DNA of 46,707 bases, taken from contig NZ_FOCQ01000022.1 of NCBI RefSeq assembly GCF_900110165.1, positions 1-46,707 of the forward strand, read 5' to 3'. The notes under the pieces were generated by a model. That model saw nothing but the letters and a program-made list of their open reading frames with translations. It was not told where the DNA came from and searched no databases. This document shows, in pieces, positions 1-8,638 of the stretch. Within the stretch, counting starts at the first letter, position 1. Every line of letters starts with the position of its first letter. The DNA is from Lihuaxuella thermophila (GTDB lineage Bacteria; Bacillota; Bacilli; Thermoactinomycetales; Thermoactinomycetaceae). A program made the position numbers and the translations under genes.

Positions 1-321
1 AGTCTCCATGTACTGATTAACAACTTCCAGCGTGACCGTTCCAACGGTCGCAACAAAATAGGAGTTGGTCCAAAGGGATGGGATTCGTGATTTCAGATAT
101 GGAAACTCTTTCCTCAATATTCGCGATGTGTACCCTTTGAGATGTTTAACTGCCCTGTGGATCCCAAACTCCGGGTCACATTGAATGAGCAAATGCACAT
201 GATCGGGCATGATCTCCATACTTGAAACGTCACTTCCAGCTCTCTCGCTTTTTCCATGAACAGCTCTTTCAGCCGGTCACTTACAGGCGGAACCAGCACT
301 TTGAACCGTTCCCAAATTCAT
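1..321 (-). pseudogene. tnpA: IS200/IS605-family TnpA transposase, decayed and running off the left edge
   Basis: Reading the minus strand from an ATG at 321 gives a few residues typical of a TnpA start. It then jumps to KVLVPPVSDRLKELF and, after a frame change near 230, to MEIMPDHVHLLIQ and a long stretch ending in VVNQYMET at base 1. MPDHVHLL is the HUH motif region of single-strand Y1 transposases. Two lesions are visible. The segment that should lie between the start and KVLVPP, which in this family contains the YHLV...KYRRK region, is missing (about 60 bases inferred from family knowledge). A one-base frameshift also separates LEVTFQ from MEIMPDH. The catalytic tyrosine would lie further left, outside the window. 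The gene cannot make a functional transposase as it stands. The family call is secure; the number of lesions is my reading. Confidence 0.85.
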
Positions 322-480
322 CACCTATTGCCAATTTTACAAACATGCATTAGACATGCACAAGGTATCTAATTGAGGGAACAAAAAAAGCAAAAGATGG
401 TCAGGCTTGCGAGAGGGGGAAAACCATCCCCTCCCTCGCCTGACGCTCGCTCTCATCCCCATAGCTGAAGCCAGGGGTTT
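322..480 (-). mobile_element. Left-end region of the decayed IS200/IS605 element
   Basis: Upstream of the tnpA remnant lie two hairpin-forming blocks. A short imperfect palindrome at 457-477 has CCCC and GGGG arms around TAGCTGAAGCCA, as in the subterminal hairpins that Y1 transposases recognise. A larger inverted repeat at 400-444 has GTCAGGC and GCCTGAC arms. No gene is seen here. The outer boundary of the element is not fixed, and I place it near 480 only because the hairpin ends there. Confidence 0.5.
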
Positions 481-643
481 TCTCGCTCGCAAAGATATAA
501 GGAAGTTTTTCGGATCTGCCATTGATTTTGGGCAAGTTTTGTTAGATAGGCCAATGATTCATAAAATTTCTTCAATCGGCACATGTACCAGGAAGATAAA
601 CATATAACAAATCATATGGATCAATAGGAAAGGAGTGATGGGC
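481..643. other. Non-coding leader of the Asp23/Gls24 gene
   Basis: I see no gene in this stretch. It separates the IS remnant from the Gls24 gene and must hold that gene's promoter, but no clear pair of -35 and -10 boxes stands out. A strong ribosome binding site (AGGAAAGGAG) ends near 635. Confidence 0.5.
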
Positions 644-1024
644 ATGGCAGACACACGGAACAAAGGCGACGGCCTCAAATTTTCTACGGAAGTGATTGAG
701 ACGATCGCCGGAATCGCCGCCAGTGAGATAGACGGCATCGTGTCGATGAGCGGCGGTGTGGTAGAAGATTTCGTGGAACGATTCGGCCGTAAAAACTTAT
801 CCAAAGGGGTTTCGGTTGATATCGAAGAACAAGAATTGAGGATCGACCTCAAAGTGATTGTCGAATATGGAACAAACGTTCCTGATCTCTATCAAAAAGC
901 GTCTCTGGCGGTGGAGAAAGCCATCGAGAATATGACCGGGCTACATGTAGTAGAAGTGAATATGTATGTTGAAGGTGTCGTGGTGAGAGATGAACTCGAC
1001 CAATTGGTAAGAGTCACAGATTAA
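644..1024 (+). CDS. Asp23/Gls24 family envelope stress response protein
   Basis: The protein of about 126 residues starts with a polar tail and then has the family core: FSTEVIETIAGIAASEIDGI, a G-rich turn, beta strands with VSVDIEEQELRIDLKVIVEYG, and a C-terminal helix and strand with LHVVEVNMYVEGV. That is the usual Asp23/Gls24 fold and length. These proteins are membrane-associated or cytosolic and linked to cell-envelope stress in Gram-positive bacteria. In-frame starts exist at 635 (GTG), 638 (ATG) and 644 (ATG). I choose 644 because AAAGGAG lies at a normal distance upstream, while the two earlier codons overlap or abut it. The gene is monocistronic and convergent with the cox-like operon, and nothing links it to the neighbouring metabolic genes. 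Confidence 0.9.
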   Translation: MADTRNKGDGLKFSTEVIETIAGIAASEIDGIVSMSGGVVEDFVERFGRKNLSKGVSVDIEEQELRIDLKVIVEYGTNVPDLYQKASLAVEKAIENMTGLHVVEVNMYVEGVVVRDELDQLVRVTD

Positions 1025-1031
1025 ATGAGAA

Positions 1032-1065
1032 AGAGGGAGTGGCTGGCTGCTAACCCCATCCCTCT
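1032..1065 (+). terminator. Possible terminator hairpin after the Gls24 gene
   Basis: AGAGGGA (1032-1038) and TCCCTCT (1059-1065) can pair just after the stop codon. No T-run follows, so this is weak. The remaining bases up to the convergent xdhC stop at 1199 show no gene. Confidence 0.3.
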
Positions 1066-1198
1066 CCTTCCATCGTATTGAAACACCGGCTGGTCACAGT
1101 GGCAAAGTGAACGATGCATTTTACCGTATACCTTAAAAATGAACGCAGCACGCCCGTATTTCCGGAACCATCAGCAAAGGTGGCAAACCCGGCCAGGA

Positions 1199-2446
1199 TC
1201 ATTTCCGGGCCGATTGATGAATCTTTTCTCGCCCCCGCAAAAACCCGCCCATATGGCCGTTTCGAAACGCCAGTACCTCTGACAAAATGCTCACCGCCAC
1301 TTCTTCCGAAGTTTCGGCTCCGATGTCCAGGCCGACGGGATTGTACATTCTGGCCAGTTCTGCCTCTCCAAAGATAACTCCTTCCTTTTCCAGCGCCTCC
1401 AACATTCGCTGGCGGCGGGACCTCGGCCCGAGAACACCCACGTAAGGAGCGGGGGAGTTCAGGGCAAAACGGATGGCAGCCTGGTCCCGCTCCAGGTGGT
1501 GGTTCATCACGATGACAAATGTCCGCCTCCCGATCATCACCCGTTCTTCCCATGCATCCGCATGAGTCAGGATGATCCTGGCTCCCGGAAAGCGCTCCTC
1601 GTTTGCGTAGGCCGGGCGGGGGTCAATCACCGTCGTCCGGAACCCCAATTCCGCAGCCAATTTGGCCACAGGGATGGCATCGTGACCGGCACCGAAAATC
1701 ATCAGCTCAAACGGGGGAAGATTGACATCGACGAAAATCTCTGCTTTTCCGCCACCGGACAAGAAAAACGTGGATGTCTCGGATCGGGGATAAAGGGTAT
1801 CCAGTTTTTTCCTTGCCAGTTTGACGGCCAACTGGTTCAGCGAGGCGTCACCCAAGTCACCCGAAGGTTCACCTTCCTCGGGAATAAAGAGACGGGCACC
1901 GATGGGAAGATCCGGAGAAGAAGACTCCAAGAGAGTGGCCAACACGGCCGACCGTTCTTCCTTGAGGCACATGGACCACGCGGCAAAGGGTTCCCTTCCC
2001 GTGTCACGGGAATCATTTTCCTTCCGTCCGTCCGAGGATACTCCGTTCTCTCCCGTGAAACCTGGGTTTTCCGCATCCTCTCCGGCGGATGAAGGCGGAG
2101 TGTGCATCACCTTTGGCCCCCGGCTGTCCGGAACCGCTTCAATCCATATATCGACCATTCCCGGACATCCCAGCCCCAAACCCCACACCAGATCCTCGTC
2201 CAAATGATAGCTCTTGAGGATCGGCCGTCCGTCAGCCATCACTTGTTTGGCCACTTCCACCACATCAGGCTCCAGGCAGCCGCCGGAGATCACACCAGTC
2301 GTGTTTCCTTCCTCGTCGATCAGCAGTTTGGCTCCTTCGCGGCGATAGGCAGATCCTTTTACGCGTACGACAGTTGCCACAGCCATCTTCCGGCCCACGC
2401 GCTTCGTTTCTTCCATCGCTAAGGCGATTTCCCGATGCTCTTTCAC
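1199..2446 (-). CDS. XdhC/CoxF family molybdenum cofactor maturation protein
   Basis: This 415-residue protein has the two parts of the XdhC/CoxI family. The N-terminal domain carries the GSAYRREGAKLLI and VISGGCLEPDVV motifs (residues 31-63). A C-terminal Rossmann-type domain has IFGAGHDAIPVAKLA (250-264). A polar linker at about 105-155 (TPPSSAGEDAENPGF and on) makes it longer than many relatives. XdhC-type proteins bind the molybdenum cofactor, promote its sulfuration and hand it to molybdenum hydroxylases; CoxF is the counterpart in CO dehydrogenase clusters. It starts with GTG in a GTGA overlap with the stop of the VWA gene, so the two are translationally coupled. It is the last gene of the cox-like operon. 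Its family is secure; its exact step for this enzyme is inference. Confidence 0.88.
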   Translation of the reverse strand: MKEHREIALAMEETKRVGRKMAVATVVRVKGSAYRREGAKLLIDEEGNTTGVISGGCLEPDVVEVAKQVMADGRPILKSYHLDEDLVWGLGLGCPGMVDIWIEAVPDSRGPKVMHTPPSSAGEDAENPGFTGENGVSSDGRKENDSRDTGREPFAAWSMCLKEERSAVLATLLESSSPDLPIGARLFIPEEGEPSGDLGDASLNQLAVKLARKKLDTLYPRSETSTFFLSGGGKAEIFVDVNLPPFELMIFGAGHDAIPVAKLAAELGFRTTVIDPRPAYANEERFPGARIILTHADAWEERVMIGRRTFVIVMNHHLERDQAAIRFALNSPAPYVGVLGPRSRRQRMLEALEKEGVIFGEAELARMYNPVGLDIGAETSEEVAVSILSEVLAFRNGHMGGFLRGREKIHQSARK

Positions 2447-3777
2447 GTCCGTCCCCTCCGATAATGGATGCGTTTGGCCAATTGCCGGAAAGAGGCCGGA
2501 TCACAGGCCTCCGCAAATGTGTCGATATAAGGGAGGGCTGCTTTCATCCCTTTGGCCTCCGGTCGGTAACCCTGAAGGGTCAAGAGAGGGTTCAGCCAGA
2601 TCACCCCTGCCACCCGGCGGCAGATCTCGGCCATCGCCCGGGACAACCCCTCCGGGTCCCCGATGTCCAATCCGTCGCTGGCAATGATCACCAGCGTGTC
2701 CTTCGTCAGCAGGCGCCAACCGTGGTAATCCAGAAAAAGTTTCAGCGATTCACCGATGCGCGTTCCCCCGTCCCACTCCATGCCCAAACCGGTCAACGTC
2801 GGCAGCCGTCCGTTCGCATCCATGCGGAGCCGGTCGGTCACACGGCGAATCCGTGTCGAGAAGACAAAAACTTCTACTCTACTCGCCTTTCGGGTGAGTG
2901 CGAACGCGAATTGGAGAAAACGCTCGGCGTAGGGAGCCATCGACCGACTCCCGTCACAGAAAAGGAGGAACCGAGCCTGACGTCGGAGACGGCCCGACCA
3001 AGACGGCAACACCATTTCGCCGCCCGAGGGGATGCTGTTCCGGAAGGAGCGGCGAAAGTCAAGGCGTTTGCCCTTCCGCATCGGCTGTAGACGGCGGCTT
3101 CGCCGGAGCCGGATTCGGGAGACCAGCGCGGCTGCCGCCTGCATCATCTCCTCCAAGCCGTCAGAAGGGATCCGGGCGATGGACCGCTTGGCGGAATGGA
3201 CGGCACTGTAGCGGGCCACCCGAGCGAGGGGTACATCCCATTTTCCCCTCTCCGGTTCCAGAAAATCCGGTCCGGCAGCGTTACCGGATGAAGCGATCGC
3301 TGTATCGGGAAGGGATCGCTCTTCCTTCTCTCCGCCGACTGCCCCAGAGAACGCGTCGTTAAACTCTGCCGGGCTGAACTCCGTCCCTTTCCGTTTTCCA
3401 ACAGGCGAATTTGGCCCATCTGACGGAGCCGACTCTTCCTCCACCCCTGCAGGCCTTTTCGCGTCACGCTCTCTCTTGCCTTCTCCCTTTTCCCGGATCG
3501 TCTGAATCGGCCGTCCGCCAGCGTTCGACTCGACGGCGAACAAGAAGTTATCGAAGAGCGTGTCGAACATCGCCTGTTCTTCCCGGTTGGAGCACAAGAC
3601 GAGTCGCAACGCAGCAGCAAATGCCGTCTTGTCGCCGATGTCGACCACCTCGAGAGCGCGAAACATGTCGATCTCCTCCCCGGGACCGATGGAAAATCCG
3701 CGGGCGCGGAGCATGCGGCAAAACCGGAGCAAATGCTCGGCAAGATTGGGCTGTGGGAACAGGGAAGTTTGTATCAC
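2443..3777 (-). CDS. CoxE-like VWA domain protein
   Basis: This is a 444-residue protein with a conserved N-terminal CoxE-type region (LRFCRMLRARGFSIGPGEEID), a long polar segment at about 95-180, and a C-terminal von Willebrand factor A domain. The metal-site motif FCDGSRSM (D275, S277, S279) is intact. In Oligotropha the CoxE protein works with the MoxR-type ATPase CoxD to build the copper-sulfur-molybdenum site of CO dehydrogenase; similar ATPase and VWA pairs act as metal-site chaperones elsewhere. The start is GTG with GGAAAGGAG upstream. It lies 82 bases after the ATPase gene and overlaps xdhC by four bases. Here the partner enzyme is form II, so the pair's target chemistry is unknown. 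Confidence 0.85.
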   Translation of the reverse strand: MIQTSLFPQPNLAEHLLRFCRMLRARGFSIGPGEEIDMFRALEVVDIGDKTAFAAALRLVLCSNREEQAMFDTLFDNFLFAVESNAGGRPIQTIREKGEGKRERDAKRPAGVEEESAPSDGPNSPVGKRKGTEFSPAEFNDAFSGAVGGEKEERSLPDTAIASSGNAAGPDFLEPERGKWDVPLARVARYSAVHSAKRSIARIPSDGLEEMMQAAAALVSRIRLRRSRRLQPMRKGKRLDFRRSFRNSIPSGGEMVLPSWSGRLRRQARFLLFCDGSRSMAPYAERFLQFAFALTRKASRVEVFVFSTRIRRVTDRLRMDANGRLPTLTGLGMEWDGGTRIGESLKLFLDYHGWRLLTKDTLVIIASDGLDIGDPEGLSRAMAEICRRVAGVIWLNPLLTLQGYRPEAKGMKAALPYIDTFAEACDPASFRQLAKRIHYRRGRT

Positions 3778-3859
3778 GCACAGATTCTCCTTTCCAATTC
3801 CCCGTTATAGCCGGGTGACGGGCAAAAGTTTCACTGAAAAAATGAGACCCTCTCCTCCA

Positions 3860-4750
3860 TCAAGCTTCCAAACCGGCTTCCCGGAGCAGATTTCCTTTCT
3901 CCAACTCGTCCTCGATCGTCTCCCAGTCCTCCCGGTCCTTGACGAGGCAGCCGAGGGTTTCGCGAATGGTTTCCATGTTCAGCTCTCCCCGGTGCAGAGC
4001 CATTAGGGCCTGCGCCCAGTCCAGGCTTTCGGCAACACCGGGTACTTTGTGGAGAGCCATCGTTCGGATCCGCGCCATGACGCGGACAATCTGTTCAGAC
4101 AGCCGACGATTGATTCCCGGTAGTTTCGCCTCCAGGATCTGAACCTCCTTATCCGCGTCAGGGTAGGGAATCCACAGATAGAGGCATCGGCGGCGCAGGG
4201 CATCACTAAGATCGCGGGTTCGGTTGGAAGTGAGTACGACGTATGGCCGGTGCTTGGCCCGGATCGTCCCCAGTTCCGGGATGGTCACCTGAAACTCCCC
4301 GAGGATCTCGAGGAGAAACGCCTCAAATTCCTCGTCTGCTCTGTCCACCTCGTCGATCAGGAGAACCGGGGAACCCTTTTCGTCGGAAATCGCCTCCAGG
4401 AGGGGCCTGCGGATCAAAAAAGAGGTGCTGAAGATCTCTTTTTCCTTCTCTTGCACCGATGCTCCGCTGTTTTCGGAGAGACGGATGTGCAACATCTGCT
4501 TTGGATAGTTCCACTCATACAGGGAAGTGTGAATATCCAGTCCCTCGTAGCATTGCAAGCGCACCAGACGGGTGTCCAACACCGTAGCCAACACCTTGGC
4601 GATTTCCGTCTTGCCCACCCCGGCGGGACCTTCCACCAGTAAGGGTTTCCTCAGGGCCCCCACCAAGTGAAGAGCGGTAACCACGGACCGGTCGGCAATG
4701 TAACCGTGTTCACGGAAAGCATCGTGAATCGACTGGATGCGATCGAGCAT
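3860..4750 (-). CDS. MoxR-type AAA+ ATPase, CoxD-like
   Basis: This 296-residue ATPase has Walker A GPAGVGKT at residues 41-48, Walker B LLIDEVDRAD near 130-140 and a sensor region with VLTSNRTRDLSDALRRRC. The MoxR family works with VWA proteins as metal-cofactor or complex chaperones, and the CoxE-like VWA gene follows directly. The reading frame is open to 4819, but I choose ATG 4750 because GGAAGGAGG sits about ten bases upstream and the conserved fold starts there (LDRIQSIHDAF). A gap of 118 bases separates it from coxM, so some internal regulation is possible. The class is secure. The CoxD label rests on operon position. Confidence 0.88.
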   Translation of the reverse strand: MLDRIQSIHDAFREHGYIADRSVVTALHLVGALRKPLLVEGPAGVGKTEIAKVLATVLDTRLVRLQCYEGLDIHTSLYEWNYPKQMLHIRLSENSGASVQEKEKEIFSTSFLIRRPLLEAISDEKGSPVLLIDEVDRADEEFEAFLLEILGEFQVTIPELGTIRAKHRPYVVLTSNRTRDLSDALRRRCLYLWIPYPDADKEVQILEAKLPGINRRLSEQIVRVMARIRTMALHKVPGVAESLDWAQALMALHRGELNMETIRETLGCLVKDREDWETIEDELEKGNLLREAGLEA

Positions 4751-4868
4751 GGCACTGCGCCTCCTTCCCCATGGGTATTGCGAAAGAAAGGGCCGGGTCC
4801 GGCACCTGCATGCCCTCACCGACCTTTCGTCAACACTTTTGTCCGGACTCTCCGCAGAGACTTCCAGA

Positions 4869-5726
4869 TTATATCAACAGCCTCTTCAACGCCCGGATGG
4901 TGTACACCCGAGTTAGATGGCGGCGATATTCTGCCGAGGCGAACAGGTCGCTGGCCATCTCCTGACCTTCCGACGCCAAGGCCGCCACCTCGAGGATCGT
5001 CTGTTCCGAGAGCTTTTTCCCCACCAGTGCCCGCTCCGCCTCCTCCGCCCGGTAAGCCGTGTCGGCGACACCGGTAATGCCGATCCGGGCATCATTCACC
5101 ATCCCGTCCGGCCCGGTGCTCACGACGGCGGCCACGCCGACTACTGCGTACCCGGAGGCCGGGTGCGGATATTTGAGATAGGTGCTCTTCGCCCCTTCCG
5201 GTGGAATAGCGAAGGAAACGGAAGTCAGGATACTGTTTTCAGGGAGGGCGGTGATCAGCGGACCGAGGAAAAACCCGCCAGCGTCGAGGGTCTCCTTTCC
5301 GTCCGGCCCCTGCACCTCAAACTCCGCCTCCAAGGCCAAGGCTACTGCGGGCAGATCGGAAGCAGGGTCGGCGTGAGCCAAATTTCCCCCAACGGTGCCC
5401 CGGTTACGCACCTGGATATCCCCGATTTGCGATGCTGCCTCGGCCAGGACGGGAGCGTACTTCCGCACCAAAGGGTCGGCAGCCACCTGACGGTGGGTGG
5501 TAAGAGCTCCCACCACCAGTCGGTTTCCCTCCTTGCGGATACCGCTGAGTTCCTTGATCCGTCCTATGTCGATCAATTTCCCGGGAGACGTGAGCTTGAT
5601 CTTCATCATGGGCAGGAGGCTGTGCCCCCCTGCCAGGAGCTTCGCCTCCCCGCCAGCTGCCTGGAGCAGCTTGACGGCTTCCTCCACCGAGGTGGCCCGT
5701 GTGTAATCAAACGCGCTGGGAATCAC
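4869..5726 (-). CDS. coxM: FAD-binding subunit of a molybdenum hydroxylase (CoxM-like)
   Basis: This is a 285-residue flavoprotein subunit of normal length. The two FAD-binding motifs of the family are present: AGGHSLLPMMKIKL (residues 32-45) and TVGGNLAHADPASDLP (111-126). The C-terminal CO-dehydrogenase-flavoprotein domain follows (GITGVADTAYRAEEAE). It takes electrons from the two [2Fe-2S] clusters of CoxS and passes them to an acceptor such as quinone. The gene starts with GTG inside a GTGA overlap with coxL, which supports equal production of the two subunits. The substrate of the complex is unknown, see coxL. Confidence 0.9.
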   Translation of the reverse strand: MIPSAFDYTRATSVEEAVKLLQAAGGEAKLLAGGHSLLPMMKIKLTSPGKLIDIGRIKELSGIRKEGNRLVVGALTTHRQVAADPLVRKYAPVLAEAASQIGDIQVRNRGTVGGNLAHADPASDLPAVALALEAEFEVQGPDGKETLDAGGFFLGPLITALPENSILTSVSFAIPPEGAKSTYLKYPHPASGYAVVGVAAVVSTGPDGMVNDARIGITGVADTAYRAEEAERALVGKKLSEQTILEVAALASEGQEMASDLFASAEYRRHLTRVYTIRALKRLLI

Positions 5727-8071
5727 GCTTCTCTCCTCCCTTTCTGCATCGCTTTCCAGACCTTTTCAGGTGTCAGGGGCATATCCAGATCCTTCACCCC
5801 GAAGGGTTTTAGAGCGTCCACCACCGCGTTTACCACCGCCGGAGTGGAGGCGATCGTTCCGGTTTCCCCGATCCCCTTCACCCCGAGGGGATTGACGGGA
5901 GAGGGCGTCTCCGTGAACGCCGTCTCGAAGGCGGGAAAGAAACGGGCCTTGGGCATGGCATAATCCATGAACGTGCCGGAGATCAATTGCCCGTTTTCGT
6001 CGTAAACGGCCCCCTCCCAGAGAGCCTGACCGATCCCCTGGACAATCCCCCCGTGAACTTGCCCCTCGGCTACCATCGGATTGATCACCGGACCGGGATC
6101 ATCGACAGCCACGTACTTCTTCAGCTTCACCTCGCCGGTTTCGCCGTCCACTTCCAGTATGCAGATGTGAGTGCCGAAGGGGTAGACAAAGTTGGCGGGA
6201 TCGTAGAAGGACTGGGCTTCCAGAGAGGGTTCCACACCTTCCGGCAGGTTCCAAGCAAGATAGGCCTGCAGGGTGACCTCCTGGAAAGTGATCTTTTTGC
6301 CCGGAACCCCTTGCACTTGAAACGCACCGTCTTCGAAATCCAGGTCGGATTCAGAGACTTCCAGAGCATGGGCGGCGATCTTTTTCGCCTTCTCCAACAC
6401 CCGGTCGCAGGCGATGGCGATCGCACTTCCACCCACCGGTGTCGTCCTGGAGCCGTAAGTTCCCCAACCCATGGAGATCCTGTTCGTGTCTCCGTGCACG
6501 ATTTCGATGTCCTCAACGGGCACGCCTAACTTCTGAGACACGATCTGGGCGAAGGTGGTCTCCTCCCCCTGGCCGTGCGGGGAAGCACCGGTGAAAACGG
6601 AGATCTTGCCCGATGGATGGACACGGACGGTGGCGCTTTCCCAGAGTCCCCCCTGGAAGCCGACGGCACCAGCGACTTTTGAGGGACCCAGTCCGCAAAT
6701 CTCCACATAGGTGGAAAATCCGATACCCAAGTAGCGTCCCTTTTTCCGCGCTTCTTCCTGCTCCTTGCGGAATTGATCGTAGTTGATCATCTCCAGGGCC
6801 TTGTTTAGCGCCCGGTGGTAGTTGCCGGAGTCGTACTGGAGCCCCAGAGCGTTGTCGAAGGGAAACTCATCCTCCCGGATCAGGTTTTTCCGGCGGATCT
6901 CCAGCGGATCCATGCCGATTTCATCAGCGAACAGGTCGATCATCCGCTCGATCTGATAGGTGGCCTCCGGCCGTCCCGCTCCCCGGTATGCATCGGTGGG
7001 TGTGGTGTTGGTCAACACCCCGATCACTTCCACGGCCGCCTTGGGAATCTTATAAGGACCCGGGGCGATCAGACCGAACAGAATGGTAGGAACACCGGGG
7101 GCCGCTGTCGATAAATAGGCACCCAGGTTGGCTGTGTTTTTGATCCGGAGGGCGGTCAAGGTTCCGTCCCGTTTGCCGGCCAGCTCGACATCAAGGATCA
7201 TATCCCGGCCGTGGGTAGTCGTGGTGAAATGCTCTCTCCGGTCTTCCGTCCACTTGACCGGACGGCGAAGATCACGAGCCACGTAACCGACCAGCGCCTC
7301 ATCGGGGTAGACAGCAATCTTGCAGCCGAATCCGCCGCCCACGTCGGGTGCCACCACCTGCAGCTTCGTCTCGGGAATTCCCAGCACGCCGGAGAGGATG
7401 AACCGGTGGATGTGAGGGTTTTGCGACGTGCACCAGATGGTCATCTCTCCACTGGACGGATTGTACTGGGCTACCGCCGCCCGGGTCTCCATCGGGTTGG
7501 GGATGAGGCGCTGCTGGTAGAAGCGCCGGCGGATCACCACCTCCGCCCGGTCGAAGACTTCGTCGGGCACTTCCCCCGCCTTCCAGTGAAAGGCGATGTT
7601 GTTAGGCACCCCTTCATGCAATTGCGGCGCCCCGTCCTTCATCGCCTCCTCCTGATTGACCACCGGCGGCAGCTCCTCGTACTCCACATCAATCAACTCC
7701 AGCGCATCCCGGACAGTGTATCGGTCCTCCGCCACCACCAAGGCGATGCCGTCTCCCACATAGCGCACCTGATCGACAGCGAGGGCGTGATGGGGAGGGG
7801 TTTTGATGTCGGAGTCGGGTACCAGCCAGGCCGTGGGAATCGTGCCCATCTTTCCTTCCAGGTCCTTTCCGGTGTAGACCGCGACCACCCCTGGCACCTG
7901 ACGAGCTGCGGAAACATCGATCCGCTTGATGCGGGCATGGGCATGGGGGCTGCGCAGAACCGCCATGTACAACATACCCGGCAGTTGAATGTCATCCGTG
8001 AAGTTGCCTTTACCGGTTATCAGACGCGGGTCCTCCCGACGCTTCAGCGGTGTGCCAAAAACATTCGGCAT
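5723..8071 (-). CDS. coxL: Molybdenum hydroxylase catalytic subunit, form II CoxL-like
   Basis: This 782-residue large subunit carries the molybdopterin cytosine dinucleotide. Recognisable parts are the N-terminal a/b hammerhead domain (RREDPRLITGKG onward), GGGFGCK (245-251), the active-site loop AYRGAGR (361-367) and the C-terminal glutamate motif VKGIGETGTIAS, whose Glu is the catalytic base of this superfamily. True form I CO dehydrogenases have AYXCSFR here, with the cysteine that holds copper. This protein has form II AYRGAGR and no cysteine. It is therefore a hydroxylase of unknown substrate, possibly a heterocycle or aldehyde, with CO as an unproven option. The ATG follows the coxS stop by two bases. 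Confidence 0.92.
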   Translation of the reverse strand: MPNVFGTPLKRREDPRLITGKGNFTDDIQLPGMLYMAVLRSPHAHARIKRIDVSAARQVPGVVAVYTGKDLEGKMGTIPTAWLVPDSDIKTPPHHALAVDQVRYVGDGIALVVAEDRYTVRDALELIDVEYEELPPVVNQEEAMKDGAPQLHEGVPNNIAFHWKAGEVPDEVFDRAEVVIRRRFYQQRLIPNPMETRAAVAQYNPSSGEMTIWCTSQNPHIHRFILSGVLGIPETKLQVVAPDVGGGFGCKIAVYPDEALVGYVARDLRRPVKWTEDRREHFTTTTHGRDMILDVELAGKRDGTLTALRIKNTANLGAYLSTAAPGVPTILFGLIAPGPYKIPKAAVEVIGVLTNTTPTDAYRGAGRPEATYQIERMIDLFADEIGMDPLEIRRKNLIREDEFPFDNALGLQYDSGNYHRALNKALEMINYDQFRKEQEEARKKGRYLGIGFSTYVEICGLGPSKVAGAVGFQGGLWESATVRVHPSGKISVFTGASPHGQGEETTFAQIVSQKLGVPVEDIEIVHGDTNRISMGWGTYGSRTTPVGGSAIAIACDRVLEKAKKIAAHALEVSESDLDFEDGAFQVQGVPGKKITFQEVTLQAYLAWNLPEGVEPSLEAQSFYDPANFVYPFGTHICILEVDGETGEVKLKKYVAVDDPGPVINPMVAEGQVHGGIVQGIGQALWEGAVYDENGQLISGTFMDYAMPKARFFPAFETAFTETPSPVNPLGVKGIGETGTIASTPAVVNAVVDALKPFGVKDLDMPLTPEKVWKAMQKGRREA

Positions 8072-8073
8072 CG

Positions 8074-8610
8074 TTAGCGCCCCCCTTCTCCACTGTCATC
8101 GCCTGCTGCGGCCACTTCACGATGCCCTTCCGATTCGGACATCCGAGCGGCTGCATACTGTACCGCACGGACAATGTTCTGATAGCCCGTGCACCGGCAG
8201 AGGACTCCTTCCAGCCCTTCCCGAATCTCCTCCTCCGTCGGGTTGAGATTTTGCTTCAACAGTCCCACCGCCGTCATCATCACTCCCGGTGTGCAGAATC
8301 CACATTGCAACCCGTGCTTCTCCCAGAAGCCTTCCTGAACGGGGTGCAAATTCTCCATGTCGCCCAGCCCTTCCACCGTGGTCACATCCGAGCCGTCAGC
8401 CTGAACCGCCAAGACAGTGCAGGACTTAACCGCCTCCCCGTCAAGCAGCACGGTGCATGCCCCGCACTGGCTGGTATCGCAGCCGATATGGGTGCCGACG
8501 AGCCCTAAACCGTCCCTGAGAAAATGAACCAACAGCATCCGGGGTTCTACCATCGCGCTCCTCCGGACTCCGTTGACCGTGACCGTCACGTTCACCTTTC
8601 CTGTTTCCAT
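8074..8610 (-). CDS. coxS: [2Fe-2S] subunit of a molybdenum hydroxylase (CoxS-like)
   Basis: This 178-residue subunit has both clusters. The plant-ferredoxin type uses C44, C49, C52 and C64 (CDTSQCGAC ... C). The alpha-helical cluster uses C103, C106, C138 and C140 (CGFC ... CRC). It links the molybdenum site to the FAD subunit. A GTG at 8619 is in frame, but I choose ATG 8610 because GGGAGG lies eight bases before it and would run into the GTG. A short acidic C-terminal tail (AAAGDDSGEGGR) extends beyond the usual end. It sits between coxG and coxL in the operon. Confidence 0.93.
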   Translation of the reverse strand: METGKVNVTVTVNGVRRSAMVEPRMLLVHFLRDGLGLVGTHIGCDTSQCGACTVLLDGEAVKSCTVLAVQADGSDVTTVEGLGDMENLHPVQEGFWEKHGLQCGFCTPGVMMTAVGLLKQNLNPTEEEIREGLEGVLCRCTGYQNIVRAVQYAAARMSESEGHREVAAAGDDSGEGGR

Positions 8611-8638
8611 CAGGTGCACCTCCCGGAAATGGTTTCCC

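Noticed and set aside
4917-5963. A 348-codon plus-strand open frame opposite coxM and coxL
   Set aside because: It crosses the junction of two clear minus-strand genes and shows no family features or ribosome binding site.
1199-8610. Calling the operon an aerobic CO dehydrogenase
   Set aside because: The active-site loop is AYRGAGR and lacks the cysteine of AYXCSFR, so the copper-binding form I enzyme is not supported.
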